Shown here one piece after another: positions 1 through 7,061 of a DNA stretch of 12,694 nucleotides (within the stretch, counting starts at the first letter, position 1; each line of letters starts with the position of its first letter). The stretch is from Desulfovibrionales bacterium (GTDB lineage: Bacteria; Desulfobacterota; Desulfovibrionia; Desulfovibrionales; Desulfomicrobiaceae): NCBI GenBank assembly GCA_012727515.1, contig JAAYGZ010000117.1:1-12694 (forward strand), written 5' to 3'. The notes beneath the pieces are model-generated. The model did no database searches and was not told the origin of the DNA. It saw only the letters and a list, made by a program, of their open reading frames with translations. Both the position numbers and the translations under genes were made by a program.

Positions 1-291
1 CACCTGGCGCAAGGTATGGCTATCCATGCGCAATATGTCCTGGCCCTTAAAAAAAATCGCACCACGTGGATGCACGGCCTGAGCTGGAATCAGGCGCAGC
101 ACAGACAGGGCTGTCACGGATTTGCCGGACCCGCTTTCTCCAACCAGGGCGCAGGTTTTTCCGGGATACACGTCAAGGTTCACCCCGCGCACAGCTTTGG
201 TGCATGTTCCGTGCAGGCAGAAATCCACATCCAGATTGCGCAGGCGTAAAAGCGGGGCGTCAGAAGCAGGTGGGGTCTGATGGCCTGTCAT
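1..291 (-). CDS. yejF: Peptide ABC transporter ATP-binding protein YejF (N-terminal part, cut by window edge)
   Basis: ATPase that would power the Yej peptide importer at the inner face of the cytoplasmic membrane. Only the first 97 codons are present; the gene continues off the left edge. The visible part is a typical start of an oligopeptide-type ABC ATPase: LLRLRNLDVDF strand near residues 14-24, then Walker A GESGSGKS at residues 51-58, followed by TALSVLRLIP, the usual helix of Dpp/Opp-type ATPases. The ATG overlaps the yejE stop as ATGA (288-291), which implies translational coupling and fixes the start. E. coli YejF is a double-length ATPase with two nucleotide-binding domains; whether this one is too cannot be seen here. 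Family identity rests on the fold motifs plus the A-B-E-F gene order. Confidence 0.9.
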   Translation of the reverse strand, partial: MTGHQTPPASDAPLLRLRNLDVDFCLHGTCTKAVRGVNLDVYPGKTCALVGESGSGKSVTALSVLRLIPAQAVHPRGAIFFKGQDILRMDSHTLRQV

Positions 292-1313
292 GCAGATGGC
301 CCCTGATGACGGGGATCAAAGGCGTCGCGCACGCCTTCACCAATAAAAACCAAAAGACTTAACAGCAGCCCCAGCACAGCAAAGGCAGAAATGCCCAGCC
401 ACGGAGCCTGGAGATTGTTTTTGCCCTGGGCCAGCAGCTCGCCCAAAGACGGAGAACCAGGGGGCAGGCCAAAGCCTAAGAAATCAAGGGATGTTAGGGT
501 GGTGATGGAACCGCTGATAATAAAGGGCATAAAGGTAATGGTGGCAATCATGGCATTGGGTAAAATATGACGAAACATAATAACCCGGTCTGACAGGCCC
601 AGAGCTTTGGCTGCGCGTACATATTCCAGATTACGACCGCGCAGAAACTCTGCCCGCACCACATCCACCAGGGCCATCCAGGAAAAAAGCAGGGTCACGC
701 CCAAAAGCCACCAAAAGCCCGGACTGACCAGGCTGGCCAAGATAATGAGGATAAACAGGGCTGGCATTCCAGACCAGATTTCTAAAAATCGCTGACCAAT
801 AAGGTCTGTCAGACCACCGTAATAGCCCTGCACAGCCCCGACACAGACTCCCAGTGCAGAGCTGGTGATGGTCAGGATAAGGCCAAAAAGAATGGACAAA
901 CGCACGCCATAAATAATCCTGGCCAGCACATCCCGGCCCTGGTCATCTGTGCCCAGCCAGTTTTCTTGTGAGGGCGGGGCAGGAGCAGGAACCGGCAGGC
1001 CATAGTTAATGGTCTGGTAACTGTAGCGCACCAGGGGGCAGATCATCCAGCCCTTGGAAGAAATAAGGTCTGTAATGTATGGGTCGCGGTAGTCTGCCTC
1101 AGTGGCAAAATCTCCGCCAAACACGGTTTCAGGATAGGTTTTCAGGACCGGCACATACAAACGGCCTGCATACATGACCAGCAAGGGCCGATCATTGGCA
1201 ATACATTCTGCGCCCAGGCTCACGACAAACACAGATAAGAATATCCACAAGGACCACCAGGCCCGCGTATTGGCGCGAAAGGTCTGAATGCGGCGGCGTG
1301 TGACAGGATTCAT
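288..1313 (-). CDS. yejE: Peptide ABC transporter permease YejE
   Basis: Inner-membrane permease of the Yej importer, which in E. coli takes up peptides and microcin C. It is 341 aa, the same as I recall for E. coli YejE. An N-terminal membrane segment ([15 protein letters not shown], about residues 19-33) is followed by a long periplasmic stretch typical of YejE and DppC-like permeases ([19 protein letters not shown]), then [20 protein letters not shown], the signature ahead of the core. The cytoplasmic EAA loop [25 protein letters not shown] lies near residues 231-255, and more membrane segments follow. Its ATG overlaps the yejB stop (ATGA, 1310-1313) and its stop overlaps the yejF start. 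Confidence is high for a DppC/YejE-type permease and slightly lower for the exact subfamily name. Confidence 0.93.
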   Translation of the reverse strand: MNPVTRRRIQTFRANTRAWWSLWIFLSVFVVSLGAECIANDRPLLVMYAGRLYVPVLKTYPETVFGGDFATEADYRDPYITDLISSKGWMICPLVRYSYQTINYGLPVPAPAPPSQENWLGTDDQGRDVLARIIYGVRLSILFGLILTITSSALGVCVGAVQGYYGGLTDLIGQRFLEIWSGMPALFILIILASLVSPGFWWLLGVTLLFSWMALVDVVRAEFLRGRNLEYVRAAKALGLSDRVIMFRHILPNAMIATITFMPFIISGSITTLTSLDFLGFGLPPGSPSLGELLAQGKNNLQAPWLGISAFAVLGLLLSLLVFIGEGVRDAFDPRHQGPSA

Positions 1314-2401
1314 GGCTGGTTTCCACGTGCGCCAAGGTCAATGCGAGGATCAACCAGCATATAGGTGATATCAGAGAGGATCTTGGTCACAAGGCCAATA
1401 AGGGTAAAAATATACAAAGACCCGAACATGACCGGATAATCCCGGCTGATAGTGGCTTCAAAGCCCAGAAGCCCCAGACCATCAAGGGAAAAAATGACCT
1501 CAATGAGCAAAGAGCCTGTAAAAAACATGGAGATAAACGCGGCAGGAAACCCTGCAATAATCAGGAGCATGGCATTACGAAACACATGGCCATACAAAAT
1601 AGCTGATTCTGTCAGGCCCTTGGCCCTGGCTGTGGTCACGTACTGCTTGCCGATTTCATCCAGGAATGAGTTTTTAGTCAGCATGGTCAGGGTAGCAAAC
1701 CCGCCAATAACCATGGCCGTAACAGGCAGGGCCAGGTGCCAGAAATAATCAAGAATTTTTTGCCCAAGGCTCATGCTGGCAAAGCCGGGCGAGGTCAGGC
1801 CACGCAGGGGAAACCAGTTATAGTAACTGCCCCCGGCAAAAAGCACGACCAGGAGAATGGCAAACAAAAAAACAGGAATGGCATTGCCCACAATCATGAC
1901 CGTGCTGGTCCAGATATCAAAGCGCGAACCATGACGCACTGCATTGGCAATGCCTAAGGGAATGGACAGGACATAGATGAGTAAGGTGCTCCACAAGCCA
2001 AGGGACAGGGAAACCGGGATTTTTTCCGCAATAAGCGTAAGGACCGGGGCGCTGCGAAAAAAACTCTCGCCCAGGTCAAAACGCAGATAAGACCGTAACA
2101 TAGTCACGTATCGTTCCCACACCGGGCGATCAAAGCCGTACATGCGCTCAATGCGCTGCACCAGCTGCGGGTCCAGCCCCTGCGCACCCCGGTATATGGA
2201 TGAGGAAGACTGGGCAGGCAGGTGTTCTGCCCCAGGGCCAGTGATCCGCGAGGTCGCACCCACATCCAGGCCCTGGATTTTGGCAATCATCTGCTCCACC
2301 GGGCCGCCAGGCGCTGCCTGAATGATAAAAAAATTCAGGGTCAGAATGCCCAGCACTGTGGGGATAATGAGCAGCATGCGCCGGGCAATATAGGCCAGCA
2401 T
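1310..2401 (-). CDS. yejB: Peptide ABC transporter permease YejB
   Basis: Second inner-membrane permease, partner of YejE. It is 363 aa, close to the usual YejB length of about 364. It opens with [20 protein letters not shown], the standard first membrane helix of DppB/OppB-like permeases. A YejB-specific insertion follows ([16 protein letters not shown], then a polar region to about residue 75), then [15 protein letters not shown] and [10 protein letters not shown], the conserved periplasmic motif. The EAA loop [25 protein letters not shown] lies about residues 254-278. The ATG abuts the yejA stop with no gap (yejA ends at 2402), so translation is probably coupled. The stop overlaps the yejE ATG. 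Nothing unusual is seen. Confidence 0.94.
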   Translation of the reverse strand: MLAYIARRMLLIIPTVLGILTLNFFIIQAAPGGPVEQMIAKIQGLDVGATSRITGPGAEHLPAQSSSSIYRGAQGLDPQLVQRIERMYGFDRPVWERYVTMLRSYLRFDLGESFFRSAPVLTLIAEKIPVSLSLGLWSTLLIYVLSIPLGIANAVRHGSRFDIWTSTVMIVGNAIPVFLFAILLVVLFAGGSYYNWFPLRGLTSPGFASMSLGQKILDYFWHLALPVTAMVIGGFATLTMLTKNSFLDEIGKQYVTTARAKGLTESAILYGHVFRNAMLLIIAGFPAAFISMFFTGSLLIEVIFSLDGLGLLGFEATISRDYPVMFGSLYIFTLIGLVTKILSDITYMLVDPRIDLGARGNQP

Positions 2402-4210
2402 TTATTTCAGCCCCAGTTGGCGTCGTTTGCCTGCAAGGGCCTGTTCCTTGTCCGCATCAATCCACCAGGTATGCAGGTCCAGCCCGTAGTGCGGCCCATG
2501 CTCCGGGCGACCAAACTTGTCCCAATAGGCAACTCTCCAGGCCGTGGTGTGCCAGTGAGGGACAACATACCAGCCCCACAACAAGGCCCGGTCCAGGGCT
2601 TTGCAGCGCAGAATCAGGCTGTCATGATCTGGCGCAGCAATGACCAGATCAACCAGGGTATCTATGGCCGGGTTCTGGATGCCGCAGTAATTGCGGGCTC
2701 CAGGCATGGTGGCTGAACTGGAATGCCACATAAAGCGCTGCTCATTGCCCGGAGACAAGGACTGGCCAAAGCTGGACACAATCATGTCATAGTCAAAAGA
2801 GCGCAAGCGCTGCAAATACTGTGAGGTATCCACCAGGCGCACATTCATGGTAATGCCCAGGCGGGCCAGGTTGCGCTGAAATGGCAGGACCACGCGCTCA
2901 AAATCAGCCTGCACCAGGAGCATTTCAAAAACAAAGGGCTGGCCGTCACGAGTGAGAACGCCGTTCTGCACAGTCCAGCCAGCCTGAGCAAGCAGATCTG
3001 TGGCAACACGCAGATTATCGCGGATAGTGCCGCTGCCATCTGTCACTGGCAGGTGAAAGGCCTGGGTGCTTACTTCCGGGGGCAGATCAAGAGGCGCGAG
3101 AATTTCCTGTTCTTCCGGGCCAGGCAGGCCAATGGCTGCCATTTCAGAATTGGAAAAAAAGCTCTGGGAACGGGCATATTGGGAATAAAAGAGATTTTTA
3201 TTGCTCCATTCAAAATCAAAAGCATAATTTATGGCCTGGCGCACCCTGGCATCGGCAAAAAAAGGTCGGCGCAGATTAAACACAAAGCCCTGCATACCCT
3301 GAGGAAGCTCATGGGGTATGGATTCCGTGCGGACAAGACCAGCTTTGATGGCCGGACCTGTATAGCCTGTGGCCCATTGCTTGGAATTATATTCCTGACG
3401 AAAATCATATTCTCCGGCCTTAAAGGCCTCCAGGGTCACGGTCAGGTCGCGGTAATAATCATAAATTATGGTGTCAAAATTATAGCGCCCGGTTTGAACA
3501 GGCAGATCACGGCCCCAGTACGTGGGATTGCGGGTATAGGATATCTGCTGGCCAGGCTTGTAGTCGCCCACTGTGTACGGACCACTGCCCACAGGCACGT
3601 CCAGGGATGAGGCCCCAAAGTCCTTATCCTGCCAATAGTCTTTGGAAAACACAGGAAGCTGCCCAAGAATAAGGGGTAATTCCTTGCTGCTGCCAGGGCT
3701 GAACACAAAATGCACTTCACGTTCCCCACGCACTTCCACACGTTCTACCTCGGCATAATACTGGGCATACGAGGGCGCACCCTGGTCGCGCAGGAGCGTA
3801 AAACTAAAGGCCACGTCATCAGCTCGCACAGGAGCGCCAGTATGAAAGCAGGCCTGTTTGCGCAGGAAAAAGGTAATGCCTGAGCCATCAGGGGCCACGT
3901 CCATGCGTTCTGCCAGCAACCCGTATTCTGTAAATGGTTCATCCAGAGCCTGCACAGTCAAGGTATCAAAGAGCAGGTCCAGCCCATCAGCGGCATTGCC
4001 CTTGGCAATAAAGGGATTGAAACTGTCAAACGTGCCGATAGCGGCAAAACGCATGGTCCCGCCTTTGGGGGCATGTGGACTGGCATACTCAAAATGGGAA
4101 AAATCTGGCCCGTATTTCGGGGCTCCGTTCATGGCCAGGGCGTGACCTGGCTCTGCAGAGGCAGGAAGAACGCTGCAACACAGCAGGATAAGACTTAAGA
4201 TATACGGCAT
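2402..4210 (-). CDS. yejA: Periplasmic peptide-binding protein YejA
   Basis: Extracytoplasmic solute-binding protein (SBP_bac_5 family) that captures peptides for YejBEF. It is 602 aa, near the family's roughly 604. A Sec signal peptide is clear: MPYILSLILLCCSVLPASA, cleaved before EPGHA. The mature protein starts with the YejA hallmark ALAMNGAPKYGPDFSHFEYASPHAPKGG region, followed by FDSFNPFIAKG. The C-terminal region has the family motif VPHWHTTAWRVAYWDKFGRP. I chose the ATG at 4210 over an in-frame TTG at 4231. It is preceded by GGAGG (4217-4221) with a 6-base spacer, and it places the signal peptide at the very N-terminus; the longer start would add MPHWRNP read through the ribosome site. 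It is the first gene of yejABEF. Confidence 0.95.
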   Translation of the reverse strand: MPYILSLILLCCSVLPASAEPGHALAMNGAPKYGPDFSHFEYASPHAPKGGTMRFAAIGTFDSFNPFIAKGNAADGLDLLFDTLTVQALDEPFTEYGLLAERMDVAPDGSGITFFLRKQACFHTGAPVRADDVAFSFTLLRDQGAPSYAQYYAEVERVEVRGEREVHFVFSPGSSKELPLILGQLPVFSKDYWQDKDFGASSLDVPVGSGPYTVGDYKPGQQISYTRNPTYWGRDLPVQTGRYNFDTIIYDYYRDLTVTLEAFKAGEYDFRQEYNSKQWATGYTGPAIKAGLVRTESIPHELPQGMQGFVFNLRRPFFADARVRQAINYAFDFEWSNKNLFYSQYARSQSFFSNSEMAAIGLPGPEEQEILAPLDLPPEVSTQAFHLPVTDGSGTIRDNLRVATDLLAQAGWTVQNGVLTRDGQPFVFEMLLVQADFERVVLPFQRNLARLGITMNVRLVDTSQYLQRLRSFDYDMIVSSFGQSLSPGNEQRFMWHSSSATMPGARNYCGIQNPAIDTLVDLVIAAPDHDSLILRCKALDRALLWGWYVVPHWHTTAWRVAYWDKFGRPEHGPHYGLDLHTWWIDADKEQALAGKRRQLGLK

Positions 4211-4241
4211 AGGGTTCCTCCAATGGGGCAACTATGCGGTG

Positions 4242-4270
4242 TTTCTATCTATCCTGGCACAGGGCGTCAA
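4242..4270 (-). promoter_or_regulatory. Candidate sigma-70-type promoter for yejABEF
   Basis: On the minus strand TTGACG (4265-4270) and TAGAAA (4242-4247) are separated by exactly 17 bases, ending about 30 bases before the yejA start. The -35 box matches consensus at 5 of 6 positions and the -10 is only moderate. The gap between yejA and the small gene upstream is 110 bases with no obvious terminator, so the operon could also receive read-through from upstream. Confidence 0.35.
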
Positions 4271-4320
4271 ACAGGGCGAGAGTTCAAAAAGATTTGGTGC
4301 AGTGAATGAGGTGAAAAAAA

Positions 4321-4530
4321 TTAGGCATGTCCCCGGCACGTGCGCAGGCGTAATTCATAGAGAATGGCGGTTTCGTAGTACAGCGACGGCGAAGTTTCTG
4401 CTTCCGTCATTTCCAGAAAATGATCAAGCAGCTGACTTTCTTCCCAAAAATCAAGAAGTTCTTCGTCACCAAGATTTTTGAGCTGCTCTTGCAAACTAAA
4501 AGGGTCTGGGGTCAGGGGAAGCTGCGCCAT
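4321..4530 (-). CDS. Small acidic protein of unknown function (69 aa)
   Basis: I do not recognise a family. The protein is acidic and probably mostly helical: residues about 12-45 (SLQEQLKNLGDEELLDFWEE then SQLLDHFLEMTEAE) form an amphipathic pattern rich in Glu, Asp and Leu. A second helix-like stretch is LYYETAILYELRLR. There is no signal peptide, membrane segment or metal-binding motif; a single Cys lies near the C-terminus. The start at 4530 is supported by GGAG five bases upstream, and the composition is protein-like. It lies 110 bases upstream of yejA on the same strand, so co-transcription is possible but not required. It could be a small adaptor or regulatory protein, but no function is assigned. 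Confidence 0.7.
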   Translation of the reverse strand: MAQLPLTPDPFSLQEQLKNLGDEELLDFWEESQLLDHFLEMTEAETSPSLYYETAILYELRLRTCRGHA

Positions 4531-4563
4531 TTTTACTCCACATATAATAACAGAATGGCTGGC

Positions 4564-4593
4564 TTCATACGCAGCACCTGTTCAGGTGTCCAA
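4564..4593 (-). promoter_or_regulatory. Candidate promoter of the 69-aa gene with a palindrome in its spacer
   Basis: On the minus strand TTGGAC (4588-4593) and TATGAA (4564-4569) are 18 bases apart. The spacer carries the perfect inverted repeat CACCTG-TT-CAGGTG (4575-4588 on the plus strand). That is the geometry of a repressor or activator operator placed between the -35 and -10. Both promoter boxes are weak matches, so this is tentative. Confidence 0.25.
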
Positions 4594-4656
4594 TACTTTT
4601 CCCGCCAGCACCTGACCCACAAACTCAAATGCAGCTGGTTTTGCAGCGCTCGCACC

Positions 4657-4689
4657 AAAAAGGCCCTGCTCAAGACAAACAGGGCCTTT
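4657..4689 (-). terminator. Intrinsic terminator of the 74-aa gene
   Basis: On the minus strand the perfect 10-bp stem AAAGGCCCTG / CAGGGCCTTT (plus coordinates 4659-4668 and 4680-4689) encloses an 11-base loop and is followed by a run of five T (4661-4657). It sits about 30 bases past the stop of the 74-aa gene, insulating it from the downstream small acidic gene and yejABEF. Confidence 0.85.
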
Positions 4690-4720
4690 GCATACCAACC
4701 ATAAGGGGCGTCAGGGTACG

Positions 4721-4945
4721 TTACACAGTAAAATCAGCGATTGTGCCCTTGCCAGTGTATGCACCAAGGACATTTTTGGCAAAGTCATAGGTTTGGGACA
4801 TGCTGTTCCCTGTGTTATACGAGGTGCTATTGTTGTTCAGATAATCAAGTGTTTTTGTCACAACCTGTGCGCCAAAGGTTTGCTTCTGCATTGCCTGTGT
4901 CATAGCGCTCATCGACGATGTTCCAGAGATTGCCATATCAGTCAT
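4721..4945 (-). CDS. Small protein (74 aa) of the sigma-28 flagellar regulon, possibly YjfB-like
   Basis: Short protein without a signal peptide or membrane segment. It begins MTDMAISGTSSMSAMTQAM, then QKQTFGAQVVTKTLDYLN, and ends in a Ser/Asn/Thr-rich stretch with GKGTIADFTV. The N-terminal half has the look of the YjfB 'putative motility protein' family (Ser/Met-rich start, a Gln-rich centre, then V-x-K-x-x-x-D), but this is a by-eye resemblance only. The start at 4945 has an ideal ribosome site: AAGGAGG, 6 bases before the ATG. The gene has its own consensus sigma-28 promoter 37 bases upstream and its own strong terminator, so it is a monocistronic late flagellar gene candidate. The sequence also looks compatible with export by the flagellar apparatus, but nothing proves this. 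Confidence 0.82.
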   Translation of the reverse strand: MTDMAISGTSSMSAMTQAMQKQTFGAQVVTKTLDYLNNNSTSYNTGNSMSQTYDFAKNVLGAYTGKGTIADFTV

Positions 4946-4981
4946 ATCAGTCCTCCTTCATGCCCATGACGCCCCAAAGGG

Positions 4982-5008
4982 TTATCGGCTGTTGTTTGTA
5001 TATCTTTA
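4982..5008 (-). promoter_or_regulatory. Sigma-28 (FliA) promoter of the 74-aa gene
   Basis: The minus strand reads TAAA (5005-5008), exactly 15 bases, then GCCGATAA (4982-4989). This is the full FliA consensus in both boxes with correct spacing. The start of transcription would fall near 4976, giving a leader of about 30 bases that includes the AAGGAGG ribosome site. Such a perfect match placed just upstream of a gene is unlikely by chance. Confidence 0.88.
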
Positions 5009-5055
5009 CTTCACGCAAGCTATGGCATGTCAGACCTGCTATGACAAGCAGGTTT

Positions 5056-5874
5056 TCAGGCTACTTCAAGCACCTGACAATGAGGGCAGTGGGTGGATGT
5101 GCGTCCGGCGACCTGAATGGCAACAAGGGTATGGCTGCAACGCGGACACGCAGCGCCTTTTTTGCCATACACGGCAAAAGAGTTCTGGAAAATACCGCTG
5201 CGGCCATAGGCATTGCGATAATCACTGATGGTGCTTCCTCCTGCCTTGATTGCCAGCGCAAGAATGCGTTGCAGTTCCGTGCACAGGCGCAGGAGTTGCT
5301 CCGAAGAAATATGAATGGCCTGCGTTGCGGGATGAATTTCTGCGGCAAACAGGGCCTCGTCAGCATAAATATTGCCAACCCCGGCCACACAGGTCTGATC
5401 CAGGAGCAGAGCCTTGATGCGGGCACGCTTGCCGGCCATGATCCTGGCCAGTTCCTGGGCTGAGACGGCCAGTGGTTCTGGCCCCAAAGACGCATAAAAA
5501 GGCCATGCAGCCAGTGAGGCCTGTGTTTCCACACGGCAATATCCAAAACGACGCGCATCTTCAAAAACAATCTGCTCGCCATTATCCAGCCCCAGGACCA
5601 AATGGGTGTGCTTGGGCAGGGCCTGAGTTGGTTTGCCAAGCCAGACCCGGCCAGTCATTTTAAGATGAATGACCAGGTATAGTCCTGTGTCCAGTGCCAT
5701 GAGCAGGAGTTTGGCCCGGCGAGTTACCTGAAGAATACGTGCGCCCGGAAGCGTGTCCACAGTGCCTGCATGGAGTACAGACGGAGTGTACAGACAGGCT
5801 GTCATAACGCGCAGCCCTTGAACCTGGGCATCCAGGCCACGAGCAATGGTTTCAACTTCAGGCAATTCTGGCAT
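5056..5874 (-). CDS. mutM: Formamidopyrimidine-DNA glycosylase (Fpg/MutM)
   Basis: Bifunctional base-excision-repair enzyme that removes 8-oxoguanine and formamidopyrimidines from DNA and cuts the abasic site. It is 272 aa, normal for the family. The N-terminus is MPELPEVETIARGL, with the catalytic Pro2 and Glu3; the conserved Lys lies in RRAK (Lys55). HLKMTGR, FEDARRFGY and LLLDQTCVAGVGNIYADEALF (helix-two-turns-helix) follow in order. The zinc finger is intact: Cys243, Cys246, Cys263, Cys266, with the DNA-contacting Arg258 in GRTSTHC. No good ribosome site precedes the ATG, only 6 bases separate it from the ChaN-like gene's stop, and translation is probably coupled. All key residues are present, so the protein should be active. 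Confidence 0.96.
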   Translation of the reverse strand: MPELPEVETIARGLDAQVQGLRVMTACLYTPSVLHAGTVDTLPGARILQVTRRAKLLLMALDTGLYLVIHLKMTGRVWLGKPTQALPKHTHLVLGLDNGEQIVFEDARRFGYCRVETQASLAAWPFYASLGPEPLAVSAQELARIMAGKRARIKALLLDQTCVAGVGNIYADEALFAAEIHPATQAIHISSEQLLRLCTELQRILALAIKAGGSTISDYRNAYGRSGIFQNSFAVYGKKGAACPRCSHTLVAIQVAGRTSTHCPHCQVLEVA

Positions 5875-5880
5875 GAAAAT

Positions 5881-7059
5881 TTACTGAAGCGGCAGCATAA
5901 GGTGGAGAATCTGGGTTCCGCGCTGCACAGTAAGCGCAAGAGGCTGCTGAGCGCGGGAAGCAGCCATAGCCGCAAAATGCAGATCCGTGGCCGTAGCAAG
6001 GGGCTTGCCCCCAGCAGCAATGAGCCTGTCTTCTGCGTGCAGACCTGCCTTGTCTGCTGGCGAGTCAGGAATAATTTCTGTGACCCGGACTGTCTGGTCT
6101 GCAAAAACCACATGCATGCCCAGGCGGCTGCGATGCTGGGCCGCGCAATACACATACATGAGTTCTCCGGCCAAGGCTGGCTGGCCTGTCTGCCGGGCAA
6201 AATCTTTTTCATCGCGCACTGGCACCAGGCCCAGAATTGTGGCCGATGGTTCCAGGGCATGGATGCGTGACGCAATGCCCCAGCCATGTTCCACATGCCC
6301 AGCCCCGGCCAGAATAACCATGGGCAGACCCCATGTTGCGCGGCCAGCCAGGGCATGTTCTGCCATGGTGGAATCCCACAGGGCCTGAACCAGGAAAAAT
6401 CGTTGCGCAGCTTGTGTCACAGGCCTGCCTTGCGCGCTTGCTGCGCCTGGGCCTGCGGTGTGCATGGCCAGGTGCATGTCTGCTTGTTCGCGCAAAGCAT
6501 GTTCCTGTGCCGGGTGCACAGGGATCAGTTTTTTGGGGAGCATGGCCTGTTCATGAGCTGGCAGGTCATGTGCCAGACCATCACGAGCCGCAACAAGCAC
6601 ATGGCGAGGGAGATTTAAAGCCACCAGGGGCAGGTTGTAGCGGGCCGCAATCTCAAACACTGGCTGGTAAAAATGAAATGGATGCCCCCAGTTTTGTCGC
6701 CAATTGATTTCTTGTTCAAGGGTGTCCAGGGAAATTTCCTTGGACGCAAATCGGTCCAGGGCTGGCTGGGCTGGTACAGGCAGCATTTCCAGACCAATAC
6801 TGAACCTGTGTCCGGTTTGGGCCAGGTGCTCAAGAATCTGGGCCTGGACAGCATGGTCGCACAAATTGGTGTGCCCTTCGCCCAAAAGCACAAAATCTGC
6901 GCTCCGGGCTTTGGCCACAACTGTTTCCAGACTTGCAGGAGCGCCCTGGTCTGTCAGCACTGCGCCAGAAAGATGAGGCCACTGTGCGGTTGGCGGTTTA
7001 GCCGCGCAGCCGCACATAATGGCCAGCAGCACAGGCACAAGCCAGTGCACAATTCGCAT
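5881..7059 (-). CDS. ChaN-family haem-binding lipoprotein with C-terminal PDZ domain
   Basis: Predicted outer-membrane lipoprotein of 392 aa. A signal peptide (MRIVHWLVPVLLAIMCGC) ends at a slightly unusual lipobox MCGC, with Cys18 as the lipidated residue and Ala at +2. Residues about 40-270 match the ChaN/DUF399 (haem-binding, iron-regulated) family: FVLLGEGHTNLCDH (56-69), IGLEMLPV, NWGHPFHFYQPVFEIAARYN, LNLPRHVLVAARDGL and MVILAGAGHVEHGWGI. The last 80 residues form a PDZ domain (LGMHVVF, VTEIIPDSPADKAGL, EDRLIAAGGKPL). ChaN of Campylobacter binds haem; a role here in haem or iron handling is inference. I chose ATG 7059 over a TTG at 7071: it has GGGA 6 bases upstream and starts directly with the signal peptide. 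It lies 2 bases after the PaaK-like gene and 6 before mutM. Confidence 0.85.
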   Translation of the reverse strand: MRIVHWLVPVLLAIMCGCAAKPPTAQWPHLSGAVLTDQGAPASLETVVAKARSADFVLLGEGHTNLCDHAVQAQILEHLAQTGHRFSIGLEMLPVPAQPALDRFASKEISLDTLEQEINWRQNWGHPFHFYQPVFEIAARYNLPLVALNLPRHVLVAARDGLAHDLPAHEQAMLPKKLIPVHPAQEHALREQADMHLAMHTAGPGAASAQGRPVTQAAQRFFLVQALWDSTMAEHALAGRATWGLPMVILAGAGHVEHGWGIASRIHALEPSATILGLVPVRDEKDFARQTGQPALAGELMYVYCAAQHRSRLGMHVVFADQTVRVTEIIPDSPADKAGLHAEDRLIAAGGKPLATATDLHFAAMAASRAQQPLALTVQRGTQILHLMLPLQ

Positions 7060-7061
7060 GG

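Noticed and set aside
3053-3610. 185-codon plus-strand open frame inside yejA
   Set aside because: It lies antisense to a well-conserved gene and shows no recognisable domain; it is a shadow of the yejA codon pattern.
4211-4231. Longer yejA start at a TTG (4231)
   Set aside because: It would translate the GGAGG site and push the signal peptide inward; ATG 4210 is better placed.
4556-4704. Plus-strand open frame in the gap between the 69-aa and 74-aa genes
   Set aside because: It has no ribosome site, runs through the terminator hairpin of the opposite strand, and its composition (many Cys, Ser, Lys) is not protein-family-like.
5034-5053. Hairpin ACCTGCT / AGCAGGT just after mutM as a terminator
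   Set aside because: The stem is only 7 bp, and on the minus strand no T-run follows; it may be a weak or factor-dependent stop at best.
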